Assembly: GCF_902726655.1 (NCBI RefSeq)
Contig: NZ_CACVAN010000001.1
Coordinates: 2,480,001 to 2,544,000 of the forward strand
Source: Virgibacillus ihumii
Lineage (GTDB): Bacteria; Bacillota; Bacilli; Bacillales; Amphibacillaceae
Reading direction: 5' to 3'
Length of the DNA stretch: 64,000 nt
This document shows, piece after piece, positions 35,157 through 43,837 of this stretch. Position 1 is the first letter of the stretch; every line of letters starts with the position of its first letter. A model generated the notes under the pieces. That model was not told the DNA's origin. It ran no database searches and worked only from the letters and a program-made list of their open reading frames with translations. The position numbers and the translations under genes were made by a program.

Positions 35157-36065
35157 TTATCTACCAAGTTTTACAGCAATATCCGCTCCAACCTCAGCAT
35201 TGTGCTTGACCAATGCTATGTTGGCATCTAAGCTTTTGCCGTTGGTCAGCTCTTTAACTTTGGCAAGGAGAAAAGGTGTTACTTCTTTGCCTGAGACATT
35301 ATTGTCTGCTGCCTCTTGCAACGCCGTACCAATAATGGCCGAAATTTCCCGCTCGTCCATTGCGTGTTCTTCCGGAATTGGATTGGCAATCACCGCTCCA
35401 CCGTTAAGATGCAAATCCCACTTTGCTGCCAATGTCCGGGCAACTGTGTCGGGATCATCTGCCCTGAAATTCACTGGTAAATCACTTGTTCGTGTGTAAA
35501 AAGCCGGCAGAACATTCGTCTGGTAGCCTATAACGGGTACACCTTTTGTCTCAAGATATTCCATTGTCAGGCCAAGGTCCAGAATCGATTTAGCACCAGC
35601 ACAGACAACCGCAACATTCGTCTTAGCCAATTCCTCCAGATCAGCAGAAATGTCCATCGATGTTTCAGCACCGCGATGCACCCCGCCAATTCCTCCTGTT
35701 ACAAAAATACGGATACTGGCAAGCTCAGCACAAATCATTGTTGCAGCAACTGTTGTTGCGCCTTTTTGTCCGGTCGCCAACAGATATGGCAAATCACGCC
35801 TTGATGCTTTTGCCACTCCTTCACTTTTGCCAAAATCATCCAGTTCCTCATCACTCAAACCAATCTTTATTTTTCCGTCAAGGATTGCAATAGTCGCCGG
35901 AACTGCACCACGGTCACGAATAATCTGTTCGACTTCCCGTGCAGTTTGTACATTTTGCGGATACGGCATCCCATGCGAAATGATGGTTGACTCCAATGCA
36001 ACAACCGGCTTCCCATGTTCCTTGGCTTCCATAACTTCTTCAGATAACGATAAATATTCCCTCAT
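35157..36065 (-). CDS. psuG: Pseudouridine-5'-phosphate glycosidase PsuG
   Basis: A 302-residue enzyme with [20 protein letters not shown] near residue 23, [20 protein letters not shown] and [20 protein letters not shown], the signature regions of PsuG (IndA-like). It cleaves pseudouridine 5'-phosphate to uracil and ribose 5-phosphate, the second step of pseudouridine catabolism, in the cytoplasm. Its ATG overlaps the kinase stop by 4 bp. A dedicated pseudouridine transporter is not next to it. Confidence 0.93.
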   Translation of the reverse strand: MREYLSLSEEVMEAKEHGKPVVALESTIISHGMPYPQNVQTAREVEQIIRDRGAVPATIAILDGKIKIGLSDEELDDFGKSEGVAKASRRDLPYLLATGQKGATTVAATMICAELASIRIFVTGGIGGVHRGAETSMDISADLEELAKTNVAVVCAGAKSILDLGLTMEYLETKGVPVIGYQTNVLPAFYTRTSDLPVNFRADDPDTVARTLAAKWDLHLNGGAVIANPIPEEHAMDEREISAIIGTALQEAADNNVSGKEVTPFLLAKVKELTNGKSLDANIALVKHNAEVGADIAVKLGR

Positions 36066-37147
36066 ATCATTTCCTCCATATCTTCTCGTAATTTTTTTGC
36101 TGATAAATCCTGCCTAACCGTATATGAGGATTGCAACGTTCTGCTCGCATTGACTATTCCGGCCTTTACTGCACTTAAGATATCCTCACCTTCCATCCAT
36201 GTATACGTTACCGCCGCTGAAAACGCATCTCCGGCACCAGTTACATCCGCTACTTCATCGATCTTCAGTGCCGGGACAAGGTGAACACCAACCGCATGAT
36301 TGCCGACGGCCGCCCCATCACTTCCTTCTGTGACCACAACATTTTCCACACCGGCGTTAAGCCATTTCTGAACTGCCTCTTCCTTTGTCAACCCGCAGTT
36401 AAAATATGCTTCCGATTCAGCGACGTTGGTTATAACCCATGTCAGTCCTTCCAAATAATCCGGCATATTTTGCATTTTGGGAGCCGATACGGTTACAAGT
36501 ACAAGCGGAATATCCTGCGCATTCGTCAGCTGAGCCAATAAATGCAACGTGTCTTTCGAACAATTCAAATCAGCCACTATACATTTAGCCTGATTTATTA
36601 TTGGAGCACAGTTTTGCAGCCACTCCGGATCCATCCGGTCAAAAATATCCATGTCGGCAAACCCGACTGCCAACTCACCATGCTTATCCAAAATGGCTGT
36701 ATAAGACCCGCTGTTTTGATCAGAAAAATGAATCACATCATCAAGTGTCATAAACGGAGATGATGCCTCTTCGATTAATTCCCACTCAGCATCCCTGCCG
36801 GCAGCTGTAAGCAAAGTTGTATCCATTCCAAGCCGGCCAAAGTTCTCCGCAATATTGCGTGCAACACCACCGACTGTCTGATTCACGCGGATTGGATTGG
36901 AGGTCCCCATCTGCAACTTATCTTTCACAAAAAATTTCCGGTCGACATTTGCTCCACCAATACAAACAACAGGTTTGCTGTCATTTAAAATATATGCTTT
37001 ACCACGAATATATCCTTGTTTAACAAGACCAGATATGAGATTTGCAATAGACGGACGCGACATCTGCAGCATATCAGCAAGTTCCTGCTGAGAGACGTAC
37101 GGATTTTTCCTGATTAACGTCAGCAGCTTTTTTTCCCGTTCATTCAC
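36062..37147 (-). CDS. psuK: Winged-helix PfkB-family kinase, probable pseudouridine kinase PsuK
   Basis: A 361-residue protein: an N-terminal winged helix (about 1-55: [38 protein letters not shown]) fused to a PfkB kinase (about 60-355) with [29 protein letters not shown] and the catalytic [15 protein letters not shown]. In operon with psuG it should phosphorylate pseudouridine. The start is GTG at 37145-37147, correctly spaced behind AGGAG; the fused helix probably binds the paired operators in its own promoter and so makes the kinase its own regulator. Confidence 0.9.
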   Translation of the reverse strand: MNEREKKLLTLIRKNPYVSQQELADMLQMSRPSIANLISGLVKQGYIRGKAYILNDSKPVVCIGGANVDRKFFVKDKLQMGTSNPIRVNQTVGGVARNIAENFGRLGMDTTLLTAAGRDAEWELIEEASSPFMTLDDVIHFSDQNSGSYTAILDKHGELAVGFADMDIFDRMDPEWLQNCAPIINQAKCIVADLNCSKDTLHLLAQLTNAQDIPLVLVTVSAPKMQNMPDYLEGLTWVITNVAESEAYFNCGLTKEEAVQKWLNAGVENVVVTEGSDGAAVGNHAVGVHLVPALKIDEVADVTGAGDAFSAAVTYTWMEGEDILSAVKAGIVNASRTLQSSYTVRQDLSAKKLREDMEEMI

Positions 37148-37166
37148 ACAACCCACCTCCTCTTTT

Positions 37167-37199
37167 TAAACTTTTGTTTACCATTAAAACTTTTGTTTA
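37167..37199. promoter_or_regulatory. Paired operators TAAAC-TTTT-GTTTA at the psuK promoter
   Basis: Two sites, 37167-37180 (TAAAC-TTTT-GTTTA, perfect arms) and 37186-37199 (AAAAC-TTTT-GTTTA), lie 19 bp apart, downstream of the -10 box and over the expected transcription start, a placement suited to repression. The winged helix of PsuK is the natural candidate binder. Confidence 0.7.
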
Positions 37200-37200
37200 T

Positions 37201-37229
37201 ATTATATGACTTTATTTTGCCCTGGTCAA
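37201..37229 (-). promoter_or_regulatory. Sigma-A promoter of psuK-psuG
   Basis: On the minus strand TTGACC (37224-37229) and TATAAT (37201-37206) are separated by 17 bp, a near-consensus vegetative promoter 54 bp upstream of the psuK start. Confidence 0.8.
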
Positions 37230-37289
37230 GATGTTTTAACTTGTCATAGGAAAGGAATTAGTGTGATAGACAGAAAGGGAGGAATTACG

Positions 37290-37748
37290 ATGAGTGAATT
37301 AATGTACACGCAGTTCAACACAACAAGAAATATGCTTTTGAAAAAAATCAGCGACTTGGATCCAAAAAATCTTGATGTCCAGCCGATTGGTTTCAACAAC
37401 TCAATCCACTGGCAGCTCGGTCACATTCTAACAGTAACCGAACAATTTATGTTTGGCTTTCCGGAAAATACTGATAACATTCCGGCCAACTATAAGGATT
37501 TATTTGGACCAGGGTCAAAACCTGCTGACTGGTCGGATAATGTGCCGTCGGTGGAAAAATTAGAAACGCAATTGAAAGAGCAACTTGAACGGCTTAATGC
37601 CATTCCCGCGAAGCAATTCGGTGAAAAATTACCGGAACCTGTACTTGGGAATGAGACTGTTGGAGAGTTGGCTGTTATGGCGGCTTTCCATGAAGCAAAC
37701 CATCTGGGTCGGATTCATTCCATGGAAAAAGTCATTAAAAACCAGTAA
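37290..37748 (+). CDS. DinB-family protein
   Basis: A 152-residue four-helix protein with the metal-site histidines in HWQLGHILTVTEQFMF (about 47) and FHEANHLGRIHSMEKV (about 130). DinB-like proteins include bacillithiol S-transferases; the reaction here is unknown. ATG at 37290 follows AAAGGGAGGAATTACG. It is transcribed alone and ended by a strong terminator. Unlike the gene at 11992, it has a long central loop rich in Pro, Asn and Asp. Confidence 0.88.
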   Translation: MSELMYTQFNTTRNMLLKKISDLDPKNLDVQPIGFNNSIHWQLGHILTVTEQFMFGFPENTDNIPANYKDLFGPGSKPADWSDNVPSVEKLETQLKEQLERLNAIPAKQFGEKLPEPVLGNETVGELAVMAAFHEANHLGRIHSMEKVIKNQ

Positions 37749-37756
37749 TAAGTTTA

Positions 37757-37789
37757 AAAACCCACGCTCCATAGGAACGTGGGTTTTTC
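37757..37789. terminator. Rho-independent terminator between convergent genes
   Basis: AAACCCACG pairs with CGTGGGTTT around a loop with CCATAGG, followed by TTTCT; the AAAAA preceding it provides a T-run for the opposite strand. Confidence 0.88.
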
Positions 37790-37794
37790 TTCTA

Positions 37795-39312
37795 TTACAT
37801 TTCTTCTGCGACTAATTCGCGCATGGTACCATTTTCTTTGAAGTTAGTATGCCAGGATAATGCTTTTTCCAGTACGTGCGGTGTCTGACCGCCGCGTTCC
37901 AGTGCTTCCTGGTAATAGTCCCAAAGCTGCTTGCGGTACGATGGATGCGCACAATTTTCGATGATCAAAGGTACTCGTTCACGCGGCGCCAACCCGCGCA
38001 AATCCGCATACCCCTGTTCGGTTACAACGATGTCCACGTCATGCTCCGTATGATCGACGTGCGGCACAAACGGTACAATACTCGAAACATCCCCGTTTTT
38101 GGCAATCGATTTGGTCACAAACACAGCCAGTCTCGCATTCCGAGCGAAATCACCTGATCCGCCAATTCCGTTCATCATTTTGGTTCCTGACACATGGGTG
38201 GAATTAACATTTCCATAAATATCAAACTCCAGTGCCGTATTAATGGAAATGAGTCCAAGACGGCGGATAACTTCCGGGTGATTGGTAATTTCCTGCGGCC
38301 GCATAATCAATTTGTCCTTATACTTTTCAAAATTGGAAAAAACCGTTTTCATTTTTTCATCAGACAACGTAATCGAACAGCATGATGCAAAATCCACTTT
38401 CCCTGCATCAATCAGGTCAAACACCGCATCCTGCAGCACTTCGGAATAGACATCAAGGTGCTCGAACTCCGAGTCGACCATACCATGCAATACTGCATTT
38501 GCTACAGAACCGATTCCAGATTGAATAGGCGCAAGACGTTCCGTAAGTCTTCCGGATTTTACCTCATCACGCAGAAAAGCAAGTAAATGATCAGCCATGA
38601 TTTTCGTTTCCTCATCCGGTTTTACAATCGTTGATGGTGAGTCCTCCTGATTAGTGAACACTATCCCCTTAATCTTTTCAGGAGCCACGGCGATTCCTTC
38701 TGTGCCAATACGGTCATCCGGCTTAGTCAGCGAAATAGGATTCCGCTCACCCTGTTTGCCCGGACTGTACAGATCATGGATTCCTTCCAGCAATTCCGAT
38801 TGTGCCAGATTGATTTCGATGATTACGTTTTCCGCATGTTCAGCAAAAACAAGTGAATTGCCAATTGAGGTGGATGGGATTACTAAACCGTCCTCTGAGA
38901 TAGTAATCGCTTCCAAAATGGCGAAATCAATCGTTTCCAGTACATTACTGCGAACAAGCTCCGAAGTATGTGATAAATGATGATCGACGAATAAGTGCTC
39001 ACCTTGATTAATTTTTTTTCGCATGGACGGATCTGCCTGAAACGGCAATCGCTTATTGACTATCCCTGCTTCGGCAAACAATTTATCAATATCACAACCC
39101 ATTGAGGCTCCTGTAAATACATTCACTTTAAAGGATTCCGTTTCAGCTCGGTTAACAAGCGCTGTTGGCACCGCTTTCACATCTCCTGCACGTGTAAATC
39201 CGCTCATGCCCAATGTCATTCCATCTGTAATCCAGGAAGCCGCTTCTTTGGCTGTTACAACCCGATCCTGCAGATGAGGGGCTCTGATACGGTCATAAGC
39301 AGTAGTACTCAT
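37795..39312 (-). CDS. Acetyl-CoA hydrolase/succinyl-CoA:acetate CoA-transferase family
   Basis: A 505-residue class I CoA-transferase. The N-terminal half carries GMTLGMSGFTRAGDVKAVPT, and the C-terminal half DVYSEVLQDAVFDLIDAGKV, MMNGIGGSGDFARNARLAVF and VTEQGYADLRGLAPRERV, as in AarC/Cat1 enzymes that move CoA between succinyl-CoA and acetate, with a glutamate (probably in YSEVLQ) forming the CoA thioester. Its role is acetate assimilation or detoxification. A LytTR regulator gene lies 131 bp upstream on the same strand and is its likely controller. Confidence 0.9.
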   Translation of the reverse strand: MSTTAYDRIRAPHLQDRVVTAKEAASWITDGMTLGMSGFTRAGDVKAVPTALVNRAETESFKVNVFTGASMGCDIDKLFAEAGIVNKRLPFQADPSMRKKINQGEHLFVDHHLSHTSELVRSNVLETIDFAILEAITISEDGLVIPSTSIGNSLVFAEHAENVIIEINLAQSELLEGIHDLYSPGKQGERNPISLTKPDDRIGTEGIAVAPEKIKGIVFTNQEDSPSTIVKPDEETKIMADHLLAFLRDEVKSGRLTERLAPIQSGIGSVANAVLHGMVDSEFEHLDVYSEVLQDAVFDLIDAGKVDFASCCSITLSDEKMKTVFSNFEKYKDKLIMRPQEITNHPEVIRRLGLISINTALEFDIYGNVNSTHVSGTKMMNGIGGSGDFARNARLAVFVTKSIAKNGDVSSIVPFVPHVDHTEHDVDIVVTEQGYADLRGLAPRERVPLIIENCAHPSYRKQLWDYYQEALERGGQTPHVLEKALSWHTNFKENGTMRELVAEEM

Positions 39313-39443
39313 AATGACATCCCTCTTTCATAACTTTACAAATAATTGTATCGTAAAAAGTTTAGCTGCAGGATTTTTAGGACGTGAATAGAAAATCCGA
39401 GTTACGAAAGGTGGATATTTATGTTTAAAGCAGCATTTTTGCA

Positions 39444-40088
39444 TCAAAATCCGAGCAATTTCCGAAAATAACTTGAATAGGACTGGCTGACAGGAATCTG
39501 TGCACCATTATTCATCGACAGCAAAAACGTGGAATGGGTGTCAGGAAAAATATCCGCAATATGATTCACATTAACGATAAAAGACCGATGACAACGAATG
39601 AAGTACTCCTTCGGCAGCATGTATTCAAAATCCTGAAGAGCCTTTTTATTGGTTCCAATATATTCCGCTGCATATACATGTGTTTTTCTTTCTTTGACTT
39701 CCAGATATTTCACCTCATCAAATGGAATTGGTTTCCATCCGTCCTCAGTTTTTACCGTTACGACCGACTTCCCTTCCGTTAACGCCGGATAAATTGCTGT
39801 TACACAGCCCTGCAGCGCGCCATCATAATGAAATGGAACAGCCATTCCATGATAGGGCACACCAAACACATCACGGTTAATAAACTCAGACACCTTTTGT
39901 TCGGTTTGCAACGCTTTATGGGCAATCGTTCCGTCTTTGACAGGATCACCCCTTCTGATTTTTAAATCTACCCGTTTGCTGGGACGGTAATATATATATT
40001 CGTTCGTATTAGAAACGGCAATTGAAATTTCATCGGAAAACAATTCCCCAATCACGTCCAGCAGCGATCCTAACGTTAATTTTTCCAT
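39444..40088 (-). CDS. LytTR-domain transcriptional regulator with N-terminal sensor domain
   Basis: A 214-residue protein. Residues about 110-214 form a LytTR DNA-binding domain (KPIPFDEVKYLEVKERKTHV, EYFIRCHRSFIVNVNHIADI, GAQIPVSQSYSSYFRKLLGF). Residues 1-100 look like a PAS/GAF-type sensor rather than a phosphoacceptor receiver (no conserved DD/D/K pattern). It probably senses a small molecule directly. Placement just upstream of the CoA-transferase gene suggests that is its target. Confidence 0.85.
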   Translation of the reverse strand: MEKLTLGSLLDVIGELFSDEISIAVSNTNEYIYYRPSKRVDLKIRRGDPVKDGTIAHKALQTEQKVSEFINRDVFGVPYHGMAVPFHYDGALQGCVTAIYPALTEGKSVVTVKTEDGWKPIPFDEVKYLEVKERKTHVYAAEYIGTNKKALQDFEYMLPKEYFIRCHRSFIVNVNHIADIFPDTHSTFLLSMNNGAQIPVSQSYSSYFRKLLGF

Positions 40089-40239
40089 TTCAATCAGTTC
40101 CTTTCTCCATTTTTAACCCGTCTATAATTTACCATTATCCGACAAAAAACAACAATTCCAAGCTTTTCCTAGTCTTCTGGTGTAACTTTTGGTAATCTTA
40201 ACAGTGAGAGCATTTATATGTACATAAGGGGTTTTTACT

Positions 40240-41301
40240 ATGAAAAATCTTGTCATCTTAGGCGGTGGCTATGGCGGCCTTCGAATTGTAGTATCACTCA
40301 TTGAACAAAACCTCCCTGAGGATGTTCATATCACCGTCATCGACCGCAACCCGTACCATTCAATAAAAACAGAATTTTACACAATTGCTGCCGGAACATC
40401 TGCTGATAAAGATGTCCGCATGGCGTTTCCAGAACATGAAAAAGTCAGCTATATTTATGCTGAAATTAATGAAATTGAAGTCGAAAATCAACAGATCATT
40501 TTCCACGATCGAAGCGAGCCGGTACCATTCGACTATCTCGTCATCGGGCTCGGCTGTGAAGATGACTATCATGGAATTGAAGGTGCATCCAAATTTACGG
40601 AGAGCGTTCAAACATTTGGCGCCGCCCGTCGTGCCGGGATGGCCATCGGCAATCTGAAAGCCTATGGAAAAGCAACGATCGTAGGTGCAGGTCTGAGCGG
40701 TATTGAAGTAGCCTCTGAAATAAGGGAAAGCAGACCGGATTTGAACATCCGCCTTCTTGACCGCGGTGCTTCCGTATTGAAAGCATTTGATAAAAAAATT
40801 CAAAACTATGTGGAAGACTGGTTTATGAAAAGAGATGTAGAAGTAGTTCACCATGCGAACGTGGAATATGTGGAACAAGATGGCGTCTGCAACAATGGCA
40901 TCTGTTACATGAACGATGTAACCGTTTGGACTGCCGGAGTTAAGCCTAACCATATTGCAAGTTCACTACCATTTGAAAAAGACAGACAGGAAAAACTAGT
41001 TGTCAATGAATTTTTCCAAATCCCTGAGTCGCCTAACATTTATGTTGTCGGAGATTGTGCTTCATCCGAACATTCACCGAGCGGACAGCTTGCTGGTGAA
41101 CAAGGAGAGCGAATTGCGCCAATTCTTACTGCTGTTTTAAACGGAAAACAACCGGATAATCCGAAAGAGATAAAATTAAAAGGAACGCTCGGTTCGCTGG
41201 GAAGCTCAGAAGGATTCGGCGAAATGATGACCCGATCTGTCACGGGGTATCTTCCACGCCTGGCCAAATCAGGTGTGTTATGGCTTAACAAGCGACATTA
41301 A
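40240..41301 (+). CDS. NDH-2-like FAD-dependent oxidoreductase
   Basis: A 353-residue pyridine nucleotide-disulfide-type oxidoreductase. The FAD site is LVILGGGYGGLRIVVSL at the N-terminus, the NAD(P) site ATIVGAGLSGIEVASEIRES near residue 147, and the second FAD motif NIYVVGDCASSEHSP near 267. It resembles YutJ/YumB-type NADH dehydrogenase-like proteins of Bacillus, which oxidise NAD(P)H without proton pumping, with a shorter membrane-binding C-terminus. It is transcribed alone. Confidence 0.88.
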   Translation: MKNLVILGGGYGGLRIVVSLIEQNLPEDVHITVIDRNPYHSIKTEFYTIAAGTSADKDVRMAFPEHEKVSYIYAEINEIEVENQQIIFHDRSEPVPFDYLVIGLGCEDDYHGIEGASKFTESVQTFGAARRAGMAIGNLKAYGKATIVGAGLSGIEVASEIRESRPDLNIRLLDRGASVLKAFDKKIQNYVEDWFMKRDVEVVHHANVEYVEQDGVCNNGICYMNDVTVWTAGVKPNHIASSLPFEKDRQEKLVVNEFFQIPESPNIYVVGDCASSEHSPSGQLAGEQGERIAPILTAVLNGKQPDNPKEIKLKGTLGSLGSSEGFGEMMTRSVTGYLPRLAKSGVLWLNKRH

Positions 41302-41312
41302 AAGTGATTTAA

Positions 41313-41347
41313 TACAGGCATTCCATACTAATGGGGTGCTTGTTTTA
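41313..41347 (+). terminator. Rho-independent terminator
   Basis: ACAGGCATTCCAT pairs with ATGGGGTGCTTGT (G-U pairs) and is followed by TTTATT, 12 bp after the oxidoreductase stop. Confidence 0.7.
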
Positions 41348-41429
41348 TTATTTAATGAGATGAGCCCTGGTGATATTGCACGTCCACATTTAAAATGCAA
41401 AAACCCTTCCAGTTGATTTCCAATACAAA

Positions 41430-41448
41430 TGTAACTATACTGGTTACA
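41430..41448. promoter_or_regulatory. Rrf2-type operator, TGTAAC-N7-GTTACA (site 1)
   Basis: A perfect 6-7-6 inverted repeat lies 16 bp upstream of the Rrf2 regulator start codon. The same arms and spacing occur 25 bp upstream of the neighbouring NAD(P)-binding protein gene, which supports a shared regulator. Confidence 0.75.
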
Positions 41449-41464
41449 AACGGTGGTGAAAATA

Positions 41465-41890
41465 ATGAAAAACAGTCGATTTGCTGTTGCAGTTCATATT
41501 CTGGCATTGACATACAGCCAATCAAGGGATTACCTCACTTCTGAATTTATTGCAAGCAGTGTGAACACAAACGCGGTAGTCATCCGCCGCATCAGCGGTA
41601 TGCTGAAGAAAGCGGGATTATTAACTTCACAGGCAGGCATTCCGGGGGTAGGCATTACAAAAGACCCTGCTGAAATCACGTTACTGGATGTTTATAAGGC
41701 AGTCGATGAGAGCGGACAATCTTTTGCTGTTCACGAAAATCCTAATCCAAATTGTCTGGTCGGGGGTCGAATTCAGGATACACTTGAAAAAAAGTTTGCT
41801 GCAGCACAGCAGGCAATGGAAAATGAATTAGCGAATCAAACATTGGCTGATGTCATGGAAGATCTCTTTGAAAAGGGCTCTATTAATTGA
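41465..41890 (+). CDS. Rrf2-family transcriptional regulator (YwnA-like)
   Basis: A 141-residue protein with an N-terminal winged helix (RFAVAVHILALTYSQSRDYL, IASSVNTNAVVIRRISGMLK) and the Rrf2 wing GLLTSQAGIPGVGI. Only one cysteine (NPNCLVGG) is present, so it is unlikely to bind the three-cysteine Fe-S cluster of IscR/NsrR; this matches B. subtilis YwnA. ATG at 41465 follows GGTGGTG. It probably represses itself and the following gene through the two TGTAAC-N7-GTTACA sites. Confidence 0.88.
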   Translation: MKNSRFAVAVHILALTYSQSRDYLTSEFIASSVNTNAVVIRRISGMLKKAGLLTSQAGIPGVGITKDPAEITLLDVYKAVDESGQSFAVHENPNPNCLVGGRIQDTLEKKFAAAQQAMENELANQTLADVMEDLFEKGSIN

Positions 41891-41959
41891 TTATGTTGAC
41901 AACTGTCACCCATCTGAATTAACCGTGCTTTCATAAAAGGGATTTTTTCACCACTTAAA

Positions 41960-41978
41960 TGTAACTATTATTGTTACA
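41960..41978. promoter_or_regulatory. Rrf2-type operator, TGTAAC-N7-GTTACA (site 2)
   Basis: An inverted repeat with the same six-base arms and seven-base spacer as at 41430-41448 lies 25 bp upstream of the NAD(P)-binding protein start codon. Confidence 0.75.
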
Positions 41979-42003
41979 AATCATACACAAGGAGATGATT
42001 TTG

Positions 42004-42642
42004 ATGAAGATAGGCATTATTGGAGCAAGTGGAAAAGCAGGCAATTTTATTTTAAAAGAAACAGCTAAAAGAGGACATGATGTTACGGCAATTGTACGCA
42101 ATGCAGCTAAAATCACCGATGAGAGCGTAACAGTTGTTGAAAAGAATATTTTCGACCTGACCTCAGAAGATATTAAACAATATGACGCCGTAGTCAACGC
42201 ATTCGGTGCTCCACTCGGAGAAGAACAGCCACATGTTGATGCCGGTCACGCACTAATCGAAGCATTAAAAGGAACAGGCACCAAAGCAGTCATCGTCGGC
42301 GGTGCCGGAAGTCTGTATGTGGATGAAGGAAAAACAACGCAAGTAATCGATACACCGGACTTCCCTGATGCTTTTAAACCGACTGCAAACGGACAGGCCA
42401 GGAACTTGAAAGAATTACAGGAGACAGACGGTATCACCTGGACGTTTATCAGCCCGTCTGCAATATTTGACCCTGAAGGAAAAAGAACCGGAAATTATCA
42501 GTCAGGAAAAGATCAGCTTCTGGTTAATTCAAAAGGCGACAGCTACATCAGCTATGCCGATTTTGCTGTAGCAGTAGTGGATGAAATTGAAGATCCAAAA
42601 CATATTAATGGGCGTTTTACTGTTGTTGGTGAAAAAGAATAG
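42004..42642 (+). CDS. NAD(P)-binding atypical SDR protein (YwnB-like)
   Basis: A 212-residue Rossmann-fold protein starting MKIGIIGASGKAGNFILKET (nucleotide-binding GxxGxxG) with YDAVVNAFGAPLGEEQPHV and TGTKAVIVGGAGSLYVDEGK, as in the atypical short-chain dehydrogenase group that includes YwnB, NmrA-like sensors and flavin-reductase-like enzymes. It follows an Rrf2 regulator and carries the same operator, so the pair likely responds to an electrophile or redox signal. ATG follows AAGGAGATGATTTTG. Confidence 0.87.
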   Translation: MKIGIIGASGKAGNFILKETAKRGHDVTAIVRNAAKITDESVTVVEKNIFDLTSEDIKQYDAVVNAFGAPLGEEQPHVDAGHALIEALKGTGTKAVIVGGAGSLYVDEGKTTQVIDTPDFPDAFKPTANGQARNLKELQETDGITWTFISPSAIFDPEGKRTGNYQSGKDQLLVNSKGDSYISYADFAVAVVDEIEDPKHINGRFTVVGEKE

Positions 42643-42654
42643 AAATACAGTTAA

Positions 42655-42690
42655 AAACCGTGCGACACGACGAATGCCGTACGGTTTTTT
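42655..42690 (+). terminator. Rho-independent terminator
   Basis: AAACCGTGCGACA pairs imperfectly with TGCCGTACGGTTT and is followed by TTTCAG. Confidence 0.8.
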
Positions 42691-42740
42691 CAGTTGGTAC
42701 GTTATTTAGAAAGCTGCTTGCATGATTTCGGGTGGATATC

Positions 42741-42823
42741 GATCGAGTTTGGGAGCTTCCCGATCGAGTTTTAGTGCTCCTCGATCGAGCTAGGGGGTTG
42801 CCGATCGAGTTTGAAGACTTCCC
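42741..42823. repeat. 21-bp periodic array C, core GATCGAGTTT
   Basis: GATCGAG starts at 42741, 42762, 42783 and 42803 (spacing 21, 21, 20). The variable parts end in a C-rich CTTCCC/CTCCTC. It lies between convergent genes. Each core overlaps the palindrome CGATCG. Confidence 0.75.
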
Positions 42824-42842
42824 GTCTTAAAGCGATTAAAAC

Positions 42843-43271
42843 TTAAAAGTTCACTTCAATCTTAGCACCAAGCTGCTGGACAACCTGCAAATCACTCATT
42901 TCGCACCATTGCTCGACCACTTTTCCATCGTTGACTCGAAAAATAATAATTCCCGTTTCCTTAACGTTCTGGTCTGTTGATGGAATATCGAGTAATCCGC
43001 CTTTGTAGATGCTATGACCTGTATAACGGGTAACAACTTTGTCACCTTCTTCTATAATGTCATGAACAATCCAATTACGGTCCACAAACGATTCACAGTA
43101 CCAAGCCAGCCAATTTTTAAAATTTTCCCTGCCTTTAAACCCTTCATCATGGCCTTGCGAGTAGGTGATCATATCCTTGGATGCAATCCGATCAATCACG
43201 GACAAATCCCCTTTCGTAAAGGCCTCCATGAACCATGTTTCAACTATTTGCTTTTTTTCTTCAGTGGGCAT
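42843..43271 (-). CDS. SnoaL-like / ester cyclase family protein
   Basis: A 142-residue NTF2-like protein. IVETWFMEAFTKGDLSVIDR, the GRENFKNWLAWYCESFVDRN stretch and IIIFRVNDGKVVEQWCEMSD near the C-terminus match predicted SnoaL-type cyclases. ATG at 43269-43271 follows AAAGGATG at 6 bp. It is a third member of the NTF2-like group in this window (with the genes at 10308 and 11024). The substrate is unknown. Confidence 0.8.
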   Translation of the reverse strand: MPTEEKKQIVETWFMEAFTKGDLSVIDRIASKDMITYSQGHDEGFKGRENFKNWLAWYCESFVDRNWIVHDIIEEGDKVVTRYTGHSIYKGGLLDIPSTDQNVKETGIIIFRVNDGKVVEQWCEMSDLQVVQQLGAKIEVNF

Positions 43272-43354
43272 AATAATCATCCTTTCTTTTCGAATAACTG
43301 TTTTATGAATGGCTATAATAAATCACAGAGCATATTAAAAAGGAGTGTTTATCA

Positions 43355-43531
43355 ATGGGTGAATACAGTCATTTTCGTTTCGGACAAAAAGCACCAAAAA
43401 ACGGTGTGTACAAAGAAATTGGTGAAACCGGAACAAGTGTCAGTGATCCAAAAATCGTTAAACTGGAGTCTGGAGAAAAATTTCCGCAAAACTCGAATCA
43501 TGATCGTGTGTGGACGATTGAGAAAAATTGA
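43355..43531 (+). CDS. yjzC: YjzC family small protein
   Basis: A 58-residue soluble protein starting MGEYSHFRFGQKAPKNGVYK, with EIGETGTSV and FPQNSNHDRVWTIEKN. The FRxGQKAPxxGVYxEIGETG and SNHDRVW elements are those of the YjzC family of Bacillaceae. ATG at 43355 follows AAGGAGTG. Function is unknown. It is divergent from the SnoaL-like gene. Confidence 0.85.
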   Translation: MGEYSHFRFGQKAPKNGVYKEIGETGTSVSDPKIVKLESGEKFPQNSNHDRVWTIEKN

Positions 43532-43546
43532 TTGTACGCTAACATT

Positions 43547-43837
43547 CTAACTGCTCCGATTGTCCATAAATTCAAAGATAGATTTAATAATTTTTACCAC
43601 AATCAGTACCGGAAACCACCCTAGTATCAAATTGGTTATATTCAAAACCAGGATTGGCCAAAACACAAAGTCGGCATTCGTTACCAGTGAAACCATAAGC
43701 AAAGCAATACTATTGCCAATTGTGACTGTTAACAGGTATTGAAATGGCAAGTACCATTTTGAATATTTTCTCCAATACACCAAAACACTTGGTATTAAAA
43801 TATTGATCAGCGAGTAAAATGGTATTGCTGGTTTCAT
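43547..43837 (-). CDS. Hypothetical membrane protein, probably 5'-truncated
   Basis: The ATG at 43835-43837 behind GGGAGGGG gives a 96-residue protein with three hydrophobic helices (about 8-20, 32-52, 58-85). The same frame stays open upstream to about 44020 and reads sensible protein (NKLTNELKGFLGEPVLRDK, ILSTWLNWGPRMREG), so the original gene was longer. It is then invaded by the 20-21 bp array at 44025-44215, and no good start exists upstream. I cannot name the family; it may be a remnant. Confidence 0.5.
   Translation of the reverse strand: MKPAIPFYSLINILIPSVLVYWRKYSKWYLPFQYLLTVTIGNSIALLMVSLVTNADFVFWPILVLNITNLILGWFPVLIVVKIIKSIFEFMDNRSS

Noticed and set aside
40360..40953. Minus-strand 197-residue frame inside the NDH-2-like gene
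   Set aside because: It is fully antisense to a gene with clear FAD/NAD motifs; composition (Phe/His/Ile-rich) is typical of a shadow frame.
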